Below are positions 1 to 10,516 of a DNA stretch of 37,392 bases, in pieces. The position numbers and the translations under genes were made by a program. The stretch is from Halieaceae bacterium (GTDB lineage Bacteria > Pseudomonadota > Gammaproteobacteria > Pseudomonadales > Halieaceae): assembly GCA_029247075.1 (NCBI GenBank), contig JAQWLX010000095.1, positions 1 through 37,392 on the forward strand. The letters run 5' to 3'. A model generated the notes under the pieces. It had not been told where the DNA came from, made no database searches, and was given only the letters and a program-made list of their open reading frames with translations. The stretch's first letter is position 1; each line of letters starts with the position of its first letter.

Positions 1-160
1 GTAACGAACTGCCGCTCGAATCTTTATCGTAAGACCAATAGTGCTTTTCATGATTATCATGAGTGAATTACGCCAAGTCAAATGATCTATGTTGCTCTTG
101 CAACCGGAAAAGTTTCTAGAGACTATTCGATCTATTTGGCGTTTAATCGCCGCCCGTTTT

Positions 161-1387
161 TCATTTAATTTTCGGTGGTGGAGTCAAACGTGCTCTCTCG
201 GGAGCCCAGAAAGGGGTGGTTTGTACACGGCAATTCACCACTTTGCTGTGGTGACGAAGTTCTTTGCCATAGTAGATTTCGGCCCAAATAGAACCTCCAA
301 GATACTGATTTTCTATCATCGCTAGGGCGATGTTTGATTTAACAACTGGAGACCACATGGCAGACGTTACATAGCCAATCTCCACTGTGCATTTTTCGTC
401 GGCATATAGATGAGATTCTTCGGCAGGTTTATTTCCTTCGATATCGAGTTTTACCAGGCGATATTCAGATCCCTTATCACGTTCTTTTAACAGTGCCGAT
501 CTGCCGTTGAAGTGCGGTTTCTCAAAATCCACAAGCCAGTCGAGACTAAGCTCAAACGGGGTTTGATCGTATTTATAGTTGATCGTTTTAAGGGCTTCAT
601 TAAACTCAAGACCAGGCATGATGAATCCTGCCTCTAGTCGCGCCATATTAGTAGCAGTCTCTCCGTAAGGTTGAATTCCATAATTCTCGCCTGCAGCGTA
701 AAGTGCATCCCAAAGCTCGAGCGCGAGGTCTTTTGATATCCACAGCTCATAGCCCAGATCTCCGGTAAAGCCGGTGCGAGATACCATGAGTGGTTTTTCC
801 TGTCTGCCAGCAAAATGGAAGTGCTCAATATTAAATGGTTTTAAGTGTTCGATTTCTGACAATCCCACTTCCTTTAGCACCTCGCAGGTACTCGGTCCTT
901 GAAATGATAAGGCCGCTAAATCGTCGGTAAGATCGACAATCTCGAGATCATTAAAACCAATTGAGCTCTTACGTAGCCACGCTAGTGAAGGACTACCGCA
1001 GGTGAGTAAAAATGAATTCTCTCCAAGTTTAAAAATAGTACCGTCGTCCACCAGGCGCCCCTCGTCAGTGCACCAGCAAACATAGGTCACTCGATTTTCC
1101 TTCAGTCGTGTGATATCTCTGGTGACCATGCGATTTAACATGACTTCTGCGTCTGGGCCGGTAATTTTGTATTTCTGCATCGGACATATATCGTAGGTGC
1201 CACAGCTGTTTCGTATGCAAAAATATTCAAACTCAGGATCGTAATAGTAGTCGGCAAATTTGTAACCGTTCCAGCTGGACCAGGCATCGCGCAAATTTAG
1301 TGCAGCCTGTCTCGGATGAAAGGGACTTAATTTGAGTCTTTCGCCCAGATAAGGATCAGTATGTGTGCTTGTTGTCATGTGCCACAT
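161..1387 (-). CDS. GcvT-fold aminomethyltransferase / THF-dependent demethylase-like protein
   Basis: 408 aa ORF; GcvT-type features such as MVTRDI, LSFQGPSTCEVL, VSRTGFTGDLGYELWI, MARLEAGFIMPG. Start may be MTTSTHTD at 1378. Confidence 0.85.
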   Translation of the reverse strand: MWHMTTSTHTDPYLGERLKLSPFHPRQAALNLRDAWSSWNGYKFADYYYDPEFEYFCIRNSCGTYDICPMQKYKITGPDAEVMLNRMVTRDITRLKENRVTYVCWCTDEGRLVDDGTIFKLGENSFLLTCGSPSLAWLRKSSIGFNDLEIVDLTDDLAALSFQGPSTCEVLKEVGLSEIEHLKPFNIEHFHFAGRQEKPLMVSRTGFTGDLGYELWISKDLALELWDALYAAGENYGIQPYGETATNMARLEAGFIMPGLEFNEALKTINYKYDQTPFELSLDWLVDFEKPHFNGRSALLKERDKGSEYRLVKLDIEGNKPAEESHLYADEKCTVEIGYVTSAMWSPVVKSNIALAMIENQYLGGSIWAEIYYGKELRHHSKVVNCRVQTTPFWAPERARLTPPPKIK

Positions 1388-1408
1388 CTTTCCAAAACTA
1401 GATTGTTA

Positions 1409-3028
1409 TTATTCATCGTAAAAGTCGTCCTCCGGCACCGTATTCGGTCGCTTGAGATCCATCAGGATTTCTCGCGCGGCATTGGCTCCACAGGCTGAAG
1501 ATACTCCGCCGCCAGGATGGGTGGAAGAACCACACATGTAGAGATTTGCTACCGGCATTCGGTATTGCGCGTATCCCGGAAAGGGGCGGTTGAACAATAG
1601 CTGATCGATAGTGAGTTCACCCTGAAAAATATTTCCCTCGGTCAGTCCCACCTCGGCTTCAATCTCGAACGGGGTGCGTACTTCCATGTGCACGATCAGG
1701 TCCTTAAACCCAGGGCTGTAGCGTTCTATCTTGTCAATCACAGTCTGGCCAAACGCGTCGCGTTTTTCTGGAGTCCAGGACCCGTCTGCTAACTCAGGTG
1801 GACAGTACTGGACAAAGTTGGACATCCAATGCTGTCCAGGCGGCGCCACCGTTGGGTCCCAGGCAGAGGGAATGACTGATTCGATGAAAGGGTCGTCTGA
1901 CCAGCGGCCGCGTTTCCAGCAATCGTATGCGCGTTCCATAGTCTCAAGCGAGCCGACAAACCCTTGGCCACCTCGATTGATATAGCGGTTATCAGGCACG
2001 CCGTTAAATACTGGCATTCCAGATAAAGCGATGTTTACCTTGCCAGAGCTGCCACGTATCTTGAAGTTGGCAGCCTTCTCATAGATACCAGTTGGCAGGT
2101 CATTACGATCCATGCACTGCGTGAATGTTCGTTTGGCATCCAGGTTGGAGACGACGATGTTTGCCTGAATTTCTTCTCCATCTTCCAGCACCACACCGGT
2201 AGCACGAGTATTTTTCACCTGAATCTTATTTACTCCGGCGTTAGTTCGTATTTCTCCACCGTGTTCTTGCACTGATCCGGCGAGTGCATTGGAGATAGCG
2301 CCCATCCCGCCGCGAGCTAGGCCCCAGGCGCCTATGTTGCCATCCACATCACCCATCACATGATGCAGTAAGATGTAAGCTGATCCGGGAGAGTAGACGC
2401 CAAGTGCAGTTCCAATGACACCCGGGCTGGCCATAGCTGCCTTGATCAGATCATCTTCGAAGTAGTCGTCCAGAAAATCCGCCGCACTCATGGTGAAGAA
2501 ACGTATGTACTCATAAAGCTCTTTCTCACCCAGTGACCAGAATTGTTTAGCGAGCCACAGCAGCTCTTTAATATCTCTGGGTTGGAAAGAGGTGGGATCG
2601 GGAGGTGTGCGCATTAGGGTTTTTCGTATTAGCTGAGCATAGCGTGCCAAATCGGTTTGCAGACGAAACATGGCATCTGCATCGTGGGGCGATCGCTGGC
2701 GTAACTGGTTGTATTCGGTTTCTTCATTGGTATAACTGATCAGTGTCTCGCCGTTATCACCAAACACCACCGTACCGAGATAGGGGACCAGCAGTAATCC
2801 ATGGCGGGTTAGATTGAGATCACGGTGAATTGCCTGACGCATCATGCTGCACACGTAAGAGCAATTGGAGTAGAACCAGCCTTCCTGTATTTCCCGGGTG
2901 ACGGCAGCTCCACCGATATACTCATTTTTCTCAACCACCAGGACATCTAGTCCTGCCTTGGCAAGATAGGCGGCATTGGTTAGACCATTGTGGCCTGCGC
3001 CGATTATGATTGCGTCGTATTTTTTCAT
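1409..3028 (-). CDS. Phytoene-dehydrogenase-like NAD(P)/FAD-dependent oxidoreductase (copy 1)
   Basis: N-terminal dinucleotide-binding motif MKKYDAIIIGAGHNGLTNAAYLAKAGLDVLVVEK; C-terminal CGSSTHPGGGVSSACGANAAREIL. The ORF track start (3079) overlaps the upstream gene; the MKKYDA start at 3028 is more plausible. Confidence 0.85.
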   Translation of the reverse strand: MKKYDAIIIGAGHNGLTNAAYLAKAGLDVLVVEKNEYIGGAAVTREIQEGWFYSNCSYVCSMMRQAIHRDLNLTRHGLLLVPYLGTVVFGDNGETLISYTNEETEYNQLRQRSPHDADAMFRLQTDLARYAQLIRKTLMRTPPDPTSFQPRDIKELLWLAKQFWSLGEKELYEYIRFFTMSAADFLDDYFEDDLIKAAMASPGVIGTALGVYSPGSAYILLHHVMGDVDGNIGAWGLARGGMGAISNALAGSVQEHGGEIRTNAGVNKIQVKNTRATGVVLEDGEEIQANIVVSNLDAKRTFTQCMDRNDLPTGIYEKAANFKIRGSSGKVNIALSGMPVFNGVPDNRYINRGGQGFVGSLETMERAYDCWKRGRWSDDPFIESVIPSAWDPTVAPPGQHWMSNFVQYCPPELADGSWTPEKRDAFGQTVIDKIERYSPGFKDLIVHMEVRTPFEIEAEVGLTEGNIFQGELTIDQLLFNRPFPGYAQYRMPVANLYMCGSSTHPGGGVSSACGANAAREILMDLKRPNTVPEDDFYDE

Positions 3029-3035
3029 CAGTCGC

Positions 3036-4595
3036 TCACAAACCGAGAATATGCTTTGCGGCATTGTGGCCAGGGCCACCCATCAGGTCACCACCCGGAT
3101 GGCAGCCGGCGCCGCAGAGAAATAAACCCGGCACGGGAGTCTTGTGCTGCGCTGCTTCATAGGTGGGTCTCATCATCAGCATTTGATCCATGGACAATTC
3201 GGTGTGGTGCCAATGCCCGCCCGTGACATGAAAATTTTGTTCAAGATCTGCAGGGGTCAGCAACTCAGAATGAAGTATTTTTCCAGGCAGGTCAGGTGCA
3301 TACTGACCGATGATGTCAATCAGTCGTGTTTTTAGAGTCTCTCGTAATGCATTAGTCCAGCCACCTTTTAGGCGATAGGGGACATACATAACGTGAGCAG
3401 AGAGTACATGTTTTCCGCCGGGTGCCATTGAGTGGTCTATGGCACTTGGTAGAGTGATTTCCATGACTGGATGCTCTGGGTATTCGCCGTATTTCGCGTT
3501 ATCGAAGGCGAACTCGATACTGTCCATCGTGGGCGCGATAATCATTCTCTGATCCAATTGATCCACACCGCGAAATTCAGGTGTACTATCTAGTGCCAGA
3601 TGTAGTTTTGCCACGTAACCATCGCAGCGTAGGCGAGAGATTCGGTTGGTAAATTCAATCTCAAGATATTGTGCTCCGAGCAGGTCCAGAAATGTTCTCT
3701 TGGGATCTGCGGAAGAGATGATTCGGTCAGCATTAATTTTTTGACCATCTGTGAGTTCTACGCCTGTCGCTTTAAGGCCGTTACGATCTCCATTCACGCA
3801 AATTCTTGCGACAGGGGATAGCGTTTGAATGTCGGCACCGACTGTCGATGCGGCTCTGCTGAGAGCAATAATTAGGCTTTCTATGCCGGCGGTAGGAATT
3901 GAATGAACGCCCTGGTGCTCTCCTGACATACGATAGAGCATCCCAAGTATGGTTGCATTTGGGGACCGCGGGGCCATCTTAGAGCCGATGAGGCCATCCC
4001 AGCTCAGTACTGCTTTGAGTAGGTCATTTTCGAAATATTCATCCATAAGATCGCGCGCGGGAAGAGTCGCAATTCGCATAAACTCGCCCATGTCATTCTT
4101 ACCAAGACCACGCAATTTAAGCCCCAGTTGAGCAAAGGTCATAATCTCTGGGATGGTATTGTTCCCAATTCTCGGCATAGTCTTCATCCAGAAGGGGGCG
4201 AGGGCACTGGAAAAACGTCGCAATAATTCGAGATACTTTTGATAGTTGTTGACGTCGCAGGTCTCGACCCCGGCTACACTATCCGTATCGATTTTAATGT
4301 GCTGACCTTCCAGATCAAGACCCAGTCTGCTCATCGGAGCACCAACGTAAAAGCCGTGCTTTTCCAATTCTAAATCGCGTACGATTTTGGATGAGAAATG
4401 ACTTAGGCTGTGCGCGATACCTACCTTGAAGCCTGGGTGAAATTCCCGCGTTGTTGCTAGTCCTCCCAGGCGATCGGATGCTTCCAGTACTAAAACGGAT
4501 TGCCCCTTTCGAGCAAGATAAGCCGCGCAGATCAAGCCGTTGTGGCCTCCGCCAATAATAATATTGTTGTAATGCTTTTGCAGAGGAAGACTCAC
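3036..4595 (-). CDS. Phytoene-dehydrogenase-like NAD(P)/FAD-dependent oxidoreductase (copy 2)
   Basis: 519 aa; YNNIIIGGGHNGLICAAYLARKGQSVLVLEASDRLGG; C-terminal CGAGCHPGGDLMGGPGHNAAKHIL; divergent paralogue of its downstream neighbour. Confidence 0.85.
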   Translation of the reverse strand: MSLPLQKHYNNIIIGGGHNGLICAAYLARKGQSVLVLEASDRLGGLATTREFHPGFKVGIAHSLSHFSSKIVRDLELEKHGFYVGAPMSRLGLDLEGQHIKIDTDSVAGVETCDVNNYQKYLELLRRFSSALAPFWMKTMPRIGNNTIPEIMTFAQLGLKLRGLGKNDMGEFMRIATLPARDLMDEYFENDLLKAVLSWDGLIGSKMAPRSPNATILGMLYRMSGEHQGVHSIPTAGIESLIIALSRAASTVGADIQTLSPVARICVNGDRNGLKATGVELTDGQKINADRIISSADPKRTFLDLLGAQYLEIEFTNRISRLRCDGYVAKLHLALDSTPEFRGVDQLDQRMIIAPTMDSIEFAFDNAKYGEYPEHPVMEITLPSAIDHSMAPGGKHVLSAHVMYVPYRLKGGWTNALRETLKTRLIDIIGQYAPDLPGKILHSELLTPADLEQNFHVTGGHWHHTELSMDQMLMMRPTYEAAQHKTPVPGLFLCGAGCHPGGDLMGGPGHNAAKHILGL

Positions 4596-4666
4596 TTAAT
4601 GTCAGTTCGCTGATTTATTCTACGCTATTTTAAGTACATTTGGTTTCGGCTCATGCTGAGCAGGAG

Positions 4667-5248
4667 CTATCCTTCTAACTCCCAGTACAGAGAAGGTCTG
4701 GTTCCGCCTTCAGGTAACTCACTCAAAATTTTACCTTTCATACTAAAGCCAATGTTTTTAAGAAGTCGAGTGCTTCTTAAGTTATCTACGGCACACGTCT
4801 CACAAATCAAATCGACACCAATGTACTCAAACATCCAAGAGAATATTTTCTTAGCGTCAGCTCCACCCCGCCCACTACTCTGAAGATCTTTATGAATGGC
4901 GCCACCTAGTTTCCCCGTCGACCATTGGGGCCAAATTTGAAAATCGTAATACGCTTCAATGAACTCGGTTTCTTGGTGACCAATCATCAGTAAGCCTTCA
5001 CCTCGCTCTCGTTCTTCCAAATGCTCTTGGATAAAAATACGCGTGGTGTCTTCATCGATATGCTTAGGCAGTGTATAGATTGGTTGTGATATTGCGGGAT
5101 CACTCAAAAAACGTGTCAAGGCTGCAGTGTCTTCGACGCTGGCCAGCCTAAATAAACCTTCAAAGCTAACTGCGTTTCGAACTCGATCTCTGATAGCTGA
5201 TTCGTGGTCCTTGCTGACGCTCTTTCTTGTGAGTGGTATCTCAGACAT
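4667..5248 (-). CDS. GNAT family N-acetyltransferase (RimJ/RimL-like)
   Basis: 193 aa; [18 protein letters not shown] start and [23 protein letters not shown]-terminal GNAT pattern. Confidence 0.7.
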   Translation of the reverse strand: MSEIPLTRKSVSKDHESAIRDRVRNAVSFEGLFRLASVEDTAALTRFLSDPAISQPIYTLPKHIDEDTTRIFIQEHLEERERGEGLLMIGHQETEFIEAYYDFQIWPQWSTGKLGGAIHKDLQSSGRGGADAKKIFSWMFEYIGVDLICETCAVDNLRSTRLLKNIGFSMKGKILSELPEGGTRPSLYWELEG

Positions 5249-5325
5249 GGTCTCATTCCACAGATTTTACATTGTATAATTTCATGATCATCCTTAACAT
5301 GCCAGCAAAGTCTCGGGACGGACGA

Positions 5326-6813
5326 ATGCTTCGGATTACATCTAATTTGTTTCATCTAGAAGTAGCCGCAGTAGCGTTTATCACGGCATGTACAGTATTC
5401 GTATCTCTATCTACTCAGGCCCAATGGTCTAAAGAACAGTCCAAGAATAATGTCAAACAGGTCCTAATTAAAGGTGGATGGTTGATAGATGGTGTGGATG
5501 ATGAGCGCCGACTCAACACCGGGCTATTAATCCAGGGTGATCACATTAAGGGGGTAGATCTCAAGCCTGATCAGGCCGAGCTAGAGTCAGTCGAAGTCAT
5601 TCACCTAACCGACAATGACACCGTGTTACCGGGAATGTTCGACCTCCATGCACACTATAACCTAGACTTTTTAGGTAAAGGTCGTGTGGAAGAGGTGGTT
5701 TACAACGGTACAATTTTTTTGGCCAATGGTATTACCTCTACTTGGTCAGCTGGCGAATACTACCCAGAGCGGGTAATAAGTCAGAGAGACCGAATTGACG
5801 CGGGTAGATCCGTCGGTCCCAGACTCTTTGCCTCCGGTCCTTACTTTGGCGCATTTAGATGTGAATATAACGTTAAAGTAGCGGCAGATGATTGCATAGG
5901 TTGGCCCAACGATATTACAGAATCCGAAATCCGTCAGGAAGTTGACAGCTGGTACCACAAGAACGTGATCAGCATCAAGATCAAGCAGGCCACACCTGAC
6001 GAGATGAGGATCATCATTGATCAAGCGCATAAAAATGGGATGACTACAGCAGCACACCTGGCCAACTACAATGTGGAATACGATGTACCTCTGAGAGATG
6101 CCATAAAAATGGGGCTTGATAGAGTAGAGCATCAACTCACTTTGGGTAGCGGTGGTCCGCTGAGCGATGAACTGCCAGAAATGATCGAGCTCATGATTGC
6201 CAACCGAGTATTTTATGATGCCAATTTGCAAATGTATGGTGGCATCAACGAACGCCGAGCGCATGCAGACGAGATGCTTTGGACGAATGAAGCGAAGTAC
6301 TTTACGCCTTATGCCCAAGGACTGCTCATTGAGCGCGGTGACCCACCACCTGAATCCGATGCGAAGGAGTTCTCACAGCGAGAATTTGAGGTAAAAGCAC
6401 TCTATAAAGCTGGTGGTGCTAGTCTTCTCATCGTCGGTACTGACGAACCTGTTTACACCAGCCTTCTACCCGGTTTTGCCTATCATCGAGAGTTACTTGG
6501 TCTTACATACGCCGGGATTTCACCTATAGATGTACTCAAGGCGGCGACTATTAACGGCGCGCGGGCCCTGGGTGTGGAGGATGAACTTGGATCTATTGAG
6601 CCTGGGAAGCTTGCCGACCTCGTGATTGTCAGAGGTAATCCGCTTGAGGACATCAAAGTCGCTAGAGAGATAAAATTTGTAATTAAAAACGGGGTTACTT
6701 ATAACCCGCAGAAGCTTCTTCAATCCGTCGAAGGAAAAATCGGTCCTACTGGTGTCGATGATCATGCTAGATGGCAATTAAAATTCAAACCTCTCCGTTA
6801 CCGCGAGAGCTGA
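5326..6813 (+). CDS. Exported amidohydrolase family protein
   Basis: Metal-binding HAHYN, DRVEHQL, GTDEP motifs and amidohydrolase C-terminus [78 protein letters not shown] resembles a signal peptide. ORF opens at 5233; start uncertain (5299 or 5326). Confidence 0.85.
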   Translation: MLRITSNLFHLEVAAVAFITACTVFVSLSTQAQWSKEQSKNNVKQVLIKGGWLIDGVDDERRLNTGLLIQGDHIKGVDLKPDQAELESVEVIHLTDNDTVLPGMFDLHAHYNLDFLGKGRVEEVVYNGTIFLANGITSTWSAGEYYPERVISQRDRIDAGRSVGPRLFASGPYFGAFRCEYNVKVAADDCIGWPNDITESEIRQEVDSWYHKNVISIKIKQATPDEMRIIIDQAHKNGMTTAAHLANYNVEYDVPLRDAIKMGLDRVEHQLTLGSGGPLSDELPEMIELMIANRVFYDANLQMYGGINERRAHADEMLWTNEAKYFTPYAQGLLIERGDPPPESDAKEFSQREFEVKALYKAGGASLLIVGTDEPVYTSLLPGFAYHRELLGLTYAGISPIDVLKAATINGARALGVEDELGSIEPGKLADLVIVRGNPLEDIKVAREIKFVIKNGVTYNPQKLLQSVEGKIGPTGVDDHARWQLKFKPLRYRES

Positions 6814-6858
6814 TAACTAACCAACCAGATAGTAGTGCCTTAGCAAGGAAGGGCTTAC

Positions 6859-7713
6859 TTAGTGCCGTTGCTCTTTATCGATGAGTTCTTTTCGCCATTC
6901 TACCATGTTTAGCTCAATTGCGATGAACCCTGCGATCCAGACAAACTCGTCCCAGGCGAACATCCAATGGCCGCGGTAAATCCAGTATGCAATGGCCATC
7001 CATAGTAGTGAGTAGAGACAAAACTTCATCGTGGCCAGTGATTTAAAAATCGCGCCTGATCCGACGCCTCGGTCCTGCAGCCATACGGAAATCTCAATAG
7101 TTGCCAGTATGAGGAGCCAGACTACCGCTTCGATGAGATCTACCCAGGCCAACTGCAACTCGATATTAAGCCCGGTTCGATCTTGCACAATAAAGTGAGT
7201 GGTAGGATCAATGTAGTAGTACTGACTCGCTCTTGAAAGCGCTACACAATTTTCGGTGTTGAGCTCGTTATATTTGAGATTGTATGCATAGGAGACTTGC
7301 TGATCTACCAGCTGGCAGAGGCTATCGACATTGGGAATAAGCACTGCGCTATGCAACTCATTTACATAGACCGAGTAGGCATATAGCGTGTGTCCAAGAC
7401 TTATATAGCATACGACGCGTATGGCGAGCATGGCTGTGCTTTGCCATCTTGAGAGGGCATTATCTGAAAGAAGGAAAGTCTCCATTTCAAAAAGTAACAA
7501 AAGGATGATCCAGGCGCTTTCATCAATAGTTACGGCAAAGGCACGCGTCCAGTCGAGCCAGGTGCTGCCATCATAGAGTGTATGCCCAGCGATAACCCAG
7601 TCGTCTCTAATGTAAAGGACAAAATTGATTATCAGCAGGGAGTAGACGATCAGCTTGATGAGATGATGGTGTGCCGAAGCGCGGTGTTGCAAATCATTAA
7701 TGATGTTATTCAT
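6859..7713 (-). CDS. Multi-pass integral membrane protein of unknown function
   Basis: 284 aa with several hydrophobic segments (LIVYSLLIINFVLYI, AWIILLLLFEMETFLL, AVVWLLILATIEISVWL, FCLYSLLWMAIAYWIY); no family recognised. Confidence 0.65.
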   Translation of the reverse strand: MNNIINDLQHRASAHHHLIKLIVYSLLIINFVLYIRDDWVIAGHTLYDGSTWLDWTRAFAVTIDESAWIILLLLFEMETFLLSDNALSRWQSTAMLAIRVVCYISLGHTLYAYSVYVNELHSAVLIPNVDSLCQLVDQQVSYAYNLKYNELNTENCVALSRASQYYYIDPTTHFIVQDRTGLNIELQLAWVDLIEAVVWLLILATIEISVWLQDRGVGSGAIFKSLATMKFCLYSLLWMAIAYWIYRGHWMFAWDEFVWIAGFIAIELNMVEWRKELIDKEQRH

Positions 7714-7879
7714 GCGTTTGTTTTTGATGTCGCTCGGTTATTAACTACTGTTCGATGCATTATGACTTAATTTTAATTGTTGTTTTAGCGTCTCGGAACA
7801 ACTAGAGAATCGGCTAGTGAAAGGGCATATAATTAGTTAATTGATCCCATCACAACGTATAATAATTCAGGAGGATGTT

Positions 7880-8824
7880 ATGTCTGAGCCATTGGGGTTA
7901 AATACGCGGATATTCGCTGCCCTTACTTTTTTAGCACATTCTTTATTCATTCCCTTGGCAGTTGCGGAAGTGCCTACACAAAAAAATCTCGCGTGTGGGT
8001 TGACTGCTGATGCCATGGGTCAATTTGAAGTTGTACCTACAGGAGAATTTACAAAAAATCTTGAACCGGTATATCCGGAAGAGGGTCAAGCCAAGATAGT
8101 CAAAGTAAGTTCATTTCAAATTCAAATTCACGAAGTTACAAACGAACAATTTCACAAATTTGTAACCGAAACGAATTATCTAACAGATTCGGAAGCCGGT
8201 CTGGTAGCAGGCCGAGTCGATGCGGGGTCAGGGTTGTTTGTATCGCCTGCACTTAATGCGAAATCAAATCTACAACAAAATGACTTATCTACCGGCTGGC
8301 ATTTAGTTAAGGGTGCAACATGGCAATCTCCGCAAGGAGCGGGGAGTGATATTCATGGAAAAGAAAAATATCCTGTTACTCATGTGTCGCTCAATGATGC
8401 TCGAGCTTATGCGAGCTGGGCTAAAGCAAGACTCCCCACGGAAGCCGAATGGGAATACGCTGCGAGCCTGGGGTTGTTTAACAAAGAGAATCAGGTGTCT
8501 GGTGCCTATACAGAGGCTGGAACTCCAGTGGCGAACACTTGGCAAGGTTCCTTTCCTGAGTCAAACACTGCAAAAGATGGATTTCGTAGTGCGGCGCCGG
8601 TCGGATGTTTCAGGGCGAGTTTAATCGGGCTTTTCGATATGATCGGTAATGTCTGGGAGTGGACAGACACCTCGGCTGGTGATGGCAGGTTTATCATAAA
8701 AGGCGGGTCTCATTTATGTGCAAAAAATTATTGTCGCCGTTATCGTCCTTCTGCCCGCCAGTTTCAGGAACATGATTTTTCAATGAGCCACATTGGGTTC
8801 AGGGTGGTACGAGATGTTAACTAG
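7880..8824 (+). CDS. Formylglycine-generating enzyme (FGE/SUMF1) family protein with N-terminal signal-like sequence
   Basis: FGE-sulfatase domain motifs: VTNEQFHKFV, YPVTHVSLNDARAYASWAKARLPTEAEWEYAA, GLFDMIGNVWEWT, KGGSHLCAKNYCRRYRPSARQ, HIGFRVVRD. ATG at 7880 preceded by AGGAGG; N-terminal hydrophobic segment ending in AVA-E. Confidence 0.9.
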   Translation: MSEPLGLNTRIFAALTFLAHSLFIPLAVAEVPTQKNLACGLTADAMGQFEVVPTGEFTKNLEPVYPEEGQAKIVKVSSFQIQIHEVTNEQFHKFVTETNYLTDSEAGLVAGRVDAGSGLFVSPALNAKSNLQQNDLSTGWHLVKGATWQSPQGAGSDIHGKEKYPVTHVSLNDARAYASWAKARLPTEAEWEYAASLGLFNKENQVSGAYTEAGTPVANTWQGSFPESNTAKDGFRSAAPVGCFRASLIGLFDMIGNVWEWTDTSAGDGRFIIKGGSHLCAKNYCRRYRPSARQFQEHDFSMSHIGFRVVRDVN

Positions 8825-8833
8825 GCGAGCGTA

Positions 8834-10516
8834 TTAATATCCACTTACCCAGTCGGGGAGAATCACGTTATTCTTCCTTTGATAGTCTTTCCATTTTTCG
8901 ATCATGCTAGCCAGTTTTTCTGGTTTTTTTAATGCCAGGTTATTGGTTTCACCTGGATCATCTGGTAGGTAATAAAGCTCTGCGTCACCTGTGCCATAGG
9001 GCTTGGGCATCAGCAATAATTTCCAGTCTCCGTCTCGAAGCGCGTATTTTCCAAACAATTCTATGCCCAGAGGGTTAATTGATATGTCTGCTTTAGGGTT
9101 TGATAAAAGAGCTCGGAATGAATTGCCCTGCATTGGATGTATCTCTTTTCCCTCAAAGGTATTCCCAGGATGCTCGATGTCGGCAAAGTCCAGTAATGTA
9201 GGAGTTACGTCTCTTACCGAGAGGGTAGAATGTAATATCTCGCCTGGAGCGATGTGTCCTGGTAGATGGGCAAATGCACTGACCCGGGTGCCACCTTCGC
9301 TCGGAAATGCTTTGTACATTCTTAAACCCGCAGCGCCGGCTCGTGCCCAACCTGCACCGTAGAGGACATAGGACCCAGGTCTGCCCATGGCATCAAGGCT
9401 GAAATCATGCTGTTCATCTATGACCTGGCGAATTTTTGGGAATAGCTCGGGGGACCAAGTTTCATCGAGATCATGGCCCTCGGGGCCATTGTCAGAAAAA
9501 AATAAAATAAGTGTGCTGTCTAGCACTTCAGTTGATTCTAGATAGTTAATTAGGCGACCTGTATGACGATCGATTTCCTCCACCATGGCTGCGTAGACTT
9601 CCATGCTGCGTTGCTGGATGATTTTTTCTTCTTTACTGAGTTCATTCCATCTGACAGCTTTTGGGGGCCTTGTGGGGTCGGGGGATTGGGGCAAGATACC
9701 TAATTCTCTGACTCGCTTTAAACGGTTCTCGTAGACTACATCGTAACCTTCTGAGTAGGCGCCATGATGTTTTTCAATGGCAGCGTCCGGTGCTTGAAGT
9801 GGCCAGTGCGGTGCAGTGAAACTTAGAACGCTAAAGAATGGTTTGTCTGAATCTGCTTCGTCTTCTAGATACGAGATTAATTTTTCGACATAAAACTGCG
9901 ATGAATATTCGAAGTTCTCGGGCAACTCGGTTAGTAGTTTTCCATCTTCGACGTATGGGGCTTTTGCATCTGGAGTTGCGGCATATGCGGGTCGCATGTC
10001 TGAAAAGTGACTTGCTCCGCCAGAGATCAATGAAAACGAGCGCTCAAAACCTTGACTTGTCGGTCCTTGATCAGGGGTGACAGCCAGATGCCACTTTCCA
10101 GAGAGATAGGTGCGGTAGCCACTATTTTTTAAGAGTGTCGCAACGGATACCACGCGATCGTTTAAAAACCCCTCGTAGCCGGGTTGTCCTTTTTGATTCG
10201 GAGACAATTCTTCATACATATTACCCACACCAGCTAGATGGGAGTCGACTCCTGTAAAGAGCGTCGCTCGCGTGGGCGAGCAGGCGGGCATGGTATGAAA
10301 ATTACTAAAGCGCATTCCGGAAAAAGCGAGTTTATCGAGGTGAGGGGTTGGTATTTCGCCACCAAAACTGCCGATATCTGTAAAGCCAAGATCATCAGCG
10401 ATGATTAGTAATATATTAGGTCTGTCATTTTTTTGGGGTGATGCAAATGACGCGACGCTGCCGGTAAGCAGAAAAAGACAACCCAGTAGATTAATAACTT
10501 GCTGGGTTCGTCTCAT
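8834..10516 (-). CDS. Arylsulfatase (type I sulfatase, Cys-type), exported
   Basis: RPNILLIIADDLGFTDIGSFGGEIPTPHLDKLA; catalytic CSPTR (C-x-P-x-R) at 10268-10282 followed by ATLFTG; SGKWHLA; SDNGPEG. Start set to MRRTQQV at 10516 because of AGAGGA Shine-Dalgarno and signal-like N-terminus. Confidence 0.93.
   Translation of the reverse strand: MRRTQQVINLLGCLFLLTGSVASFASPQKNDRPNILLIIADDLGFTDIGSFGGEIPTPHLDKLAFSGMRFSNFHTMPACSPTRATLFTGVDSHLAGVGNMYEELSPNQKGQPGYEGFLNDRVVSVATLLKNSGYRTYLSGKWHLAVTPDQGPTSQGFERSFSLISGGASHFSDMRPAYAATPDAKAPYVEDGKLLTELPENFEYSSQFYVEKLISYLEDEADSDKPFFSVLSFTAPHWPLQAPDAAIEKHHGAYSEGYDVVYENRLKRVRELGILPQSPDPTRPPKAVRWNELSKEEKIIQQRSMEVYAAMVEEIDRHTGRLINYLESTEVLDSTLILFFSDNGPEGHDLDETWSPELFPKIRQVIDEQHDFSLDAMGRPGSYVLYGAGWARAGAAGLRMYKAFPSEGGTRVSAFAHLPGHIAPGEILHSTLSVRDVTPTLLDFADIEHPGNTFEGKEIHPMQGNSFRALLSNPKADISINPLGIELFGKYALRDGDWKLLLMPKPYGTGDAELYYLPDDPGETNNLALKKPEKLASMIEKWKDYQRKNNVILPDWVSGY

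Noticed and set aside
1-60. Possible start of a minus-strand gene (MIIMKSTIGLTIKIRAAVRY...) running off the left edge
   Set aside because: Only 20 codons visible, no clear Shine-Dalgarno, no recognisable family.
1409-4595. Carotenoid biosynthesis cluster
   Set aside because: Despite the phytoene-dehydrogenase-like proteins, no phytoene synthase, cyclase or isoprenoid genes are nearby.
5746-6318. 190 aa antisense ORF inside the amidohydrolase
   Set aside because: Lies wholly opposite a well-supported amidohydrolase; no domain-like pattern; typical shadow ORF.
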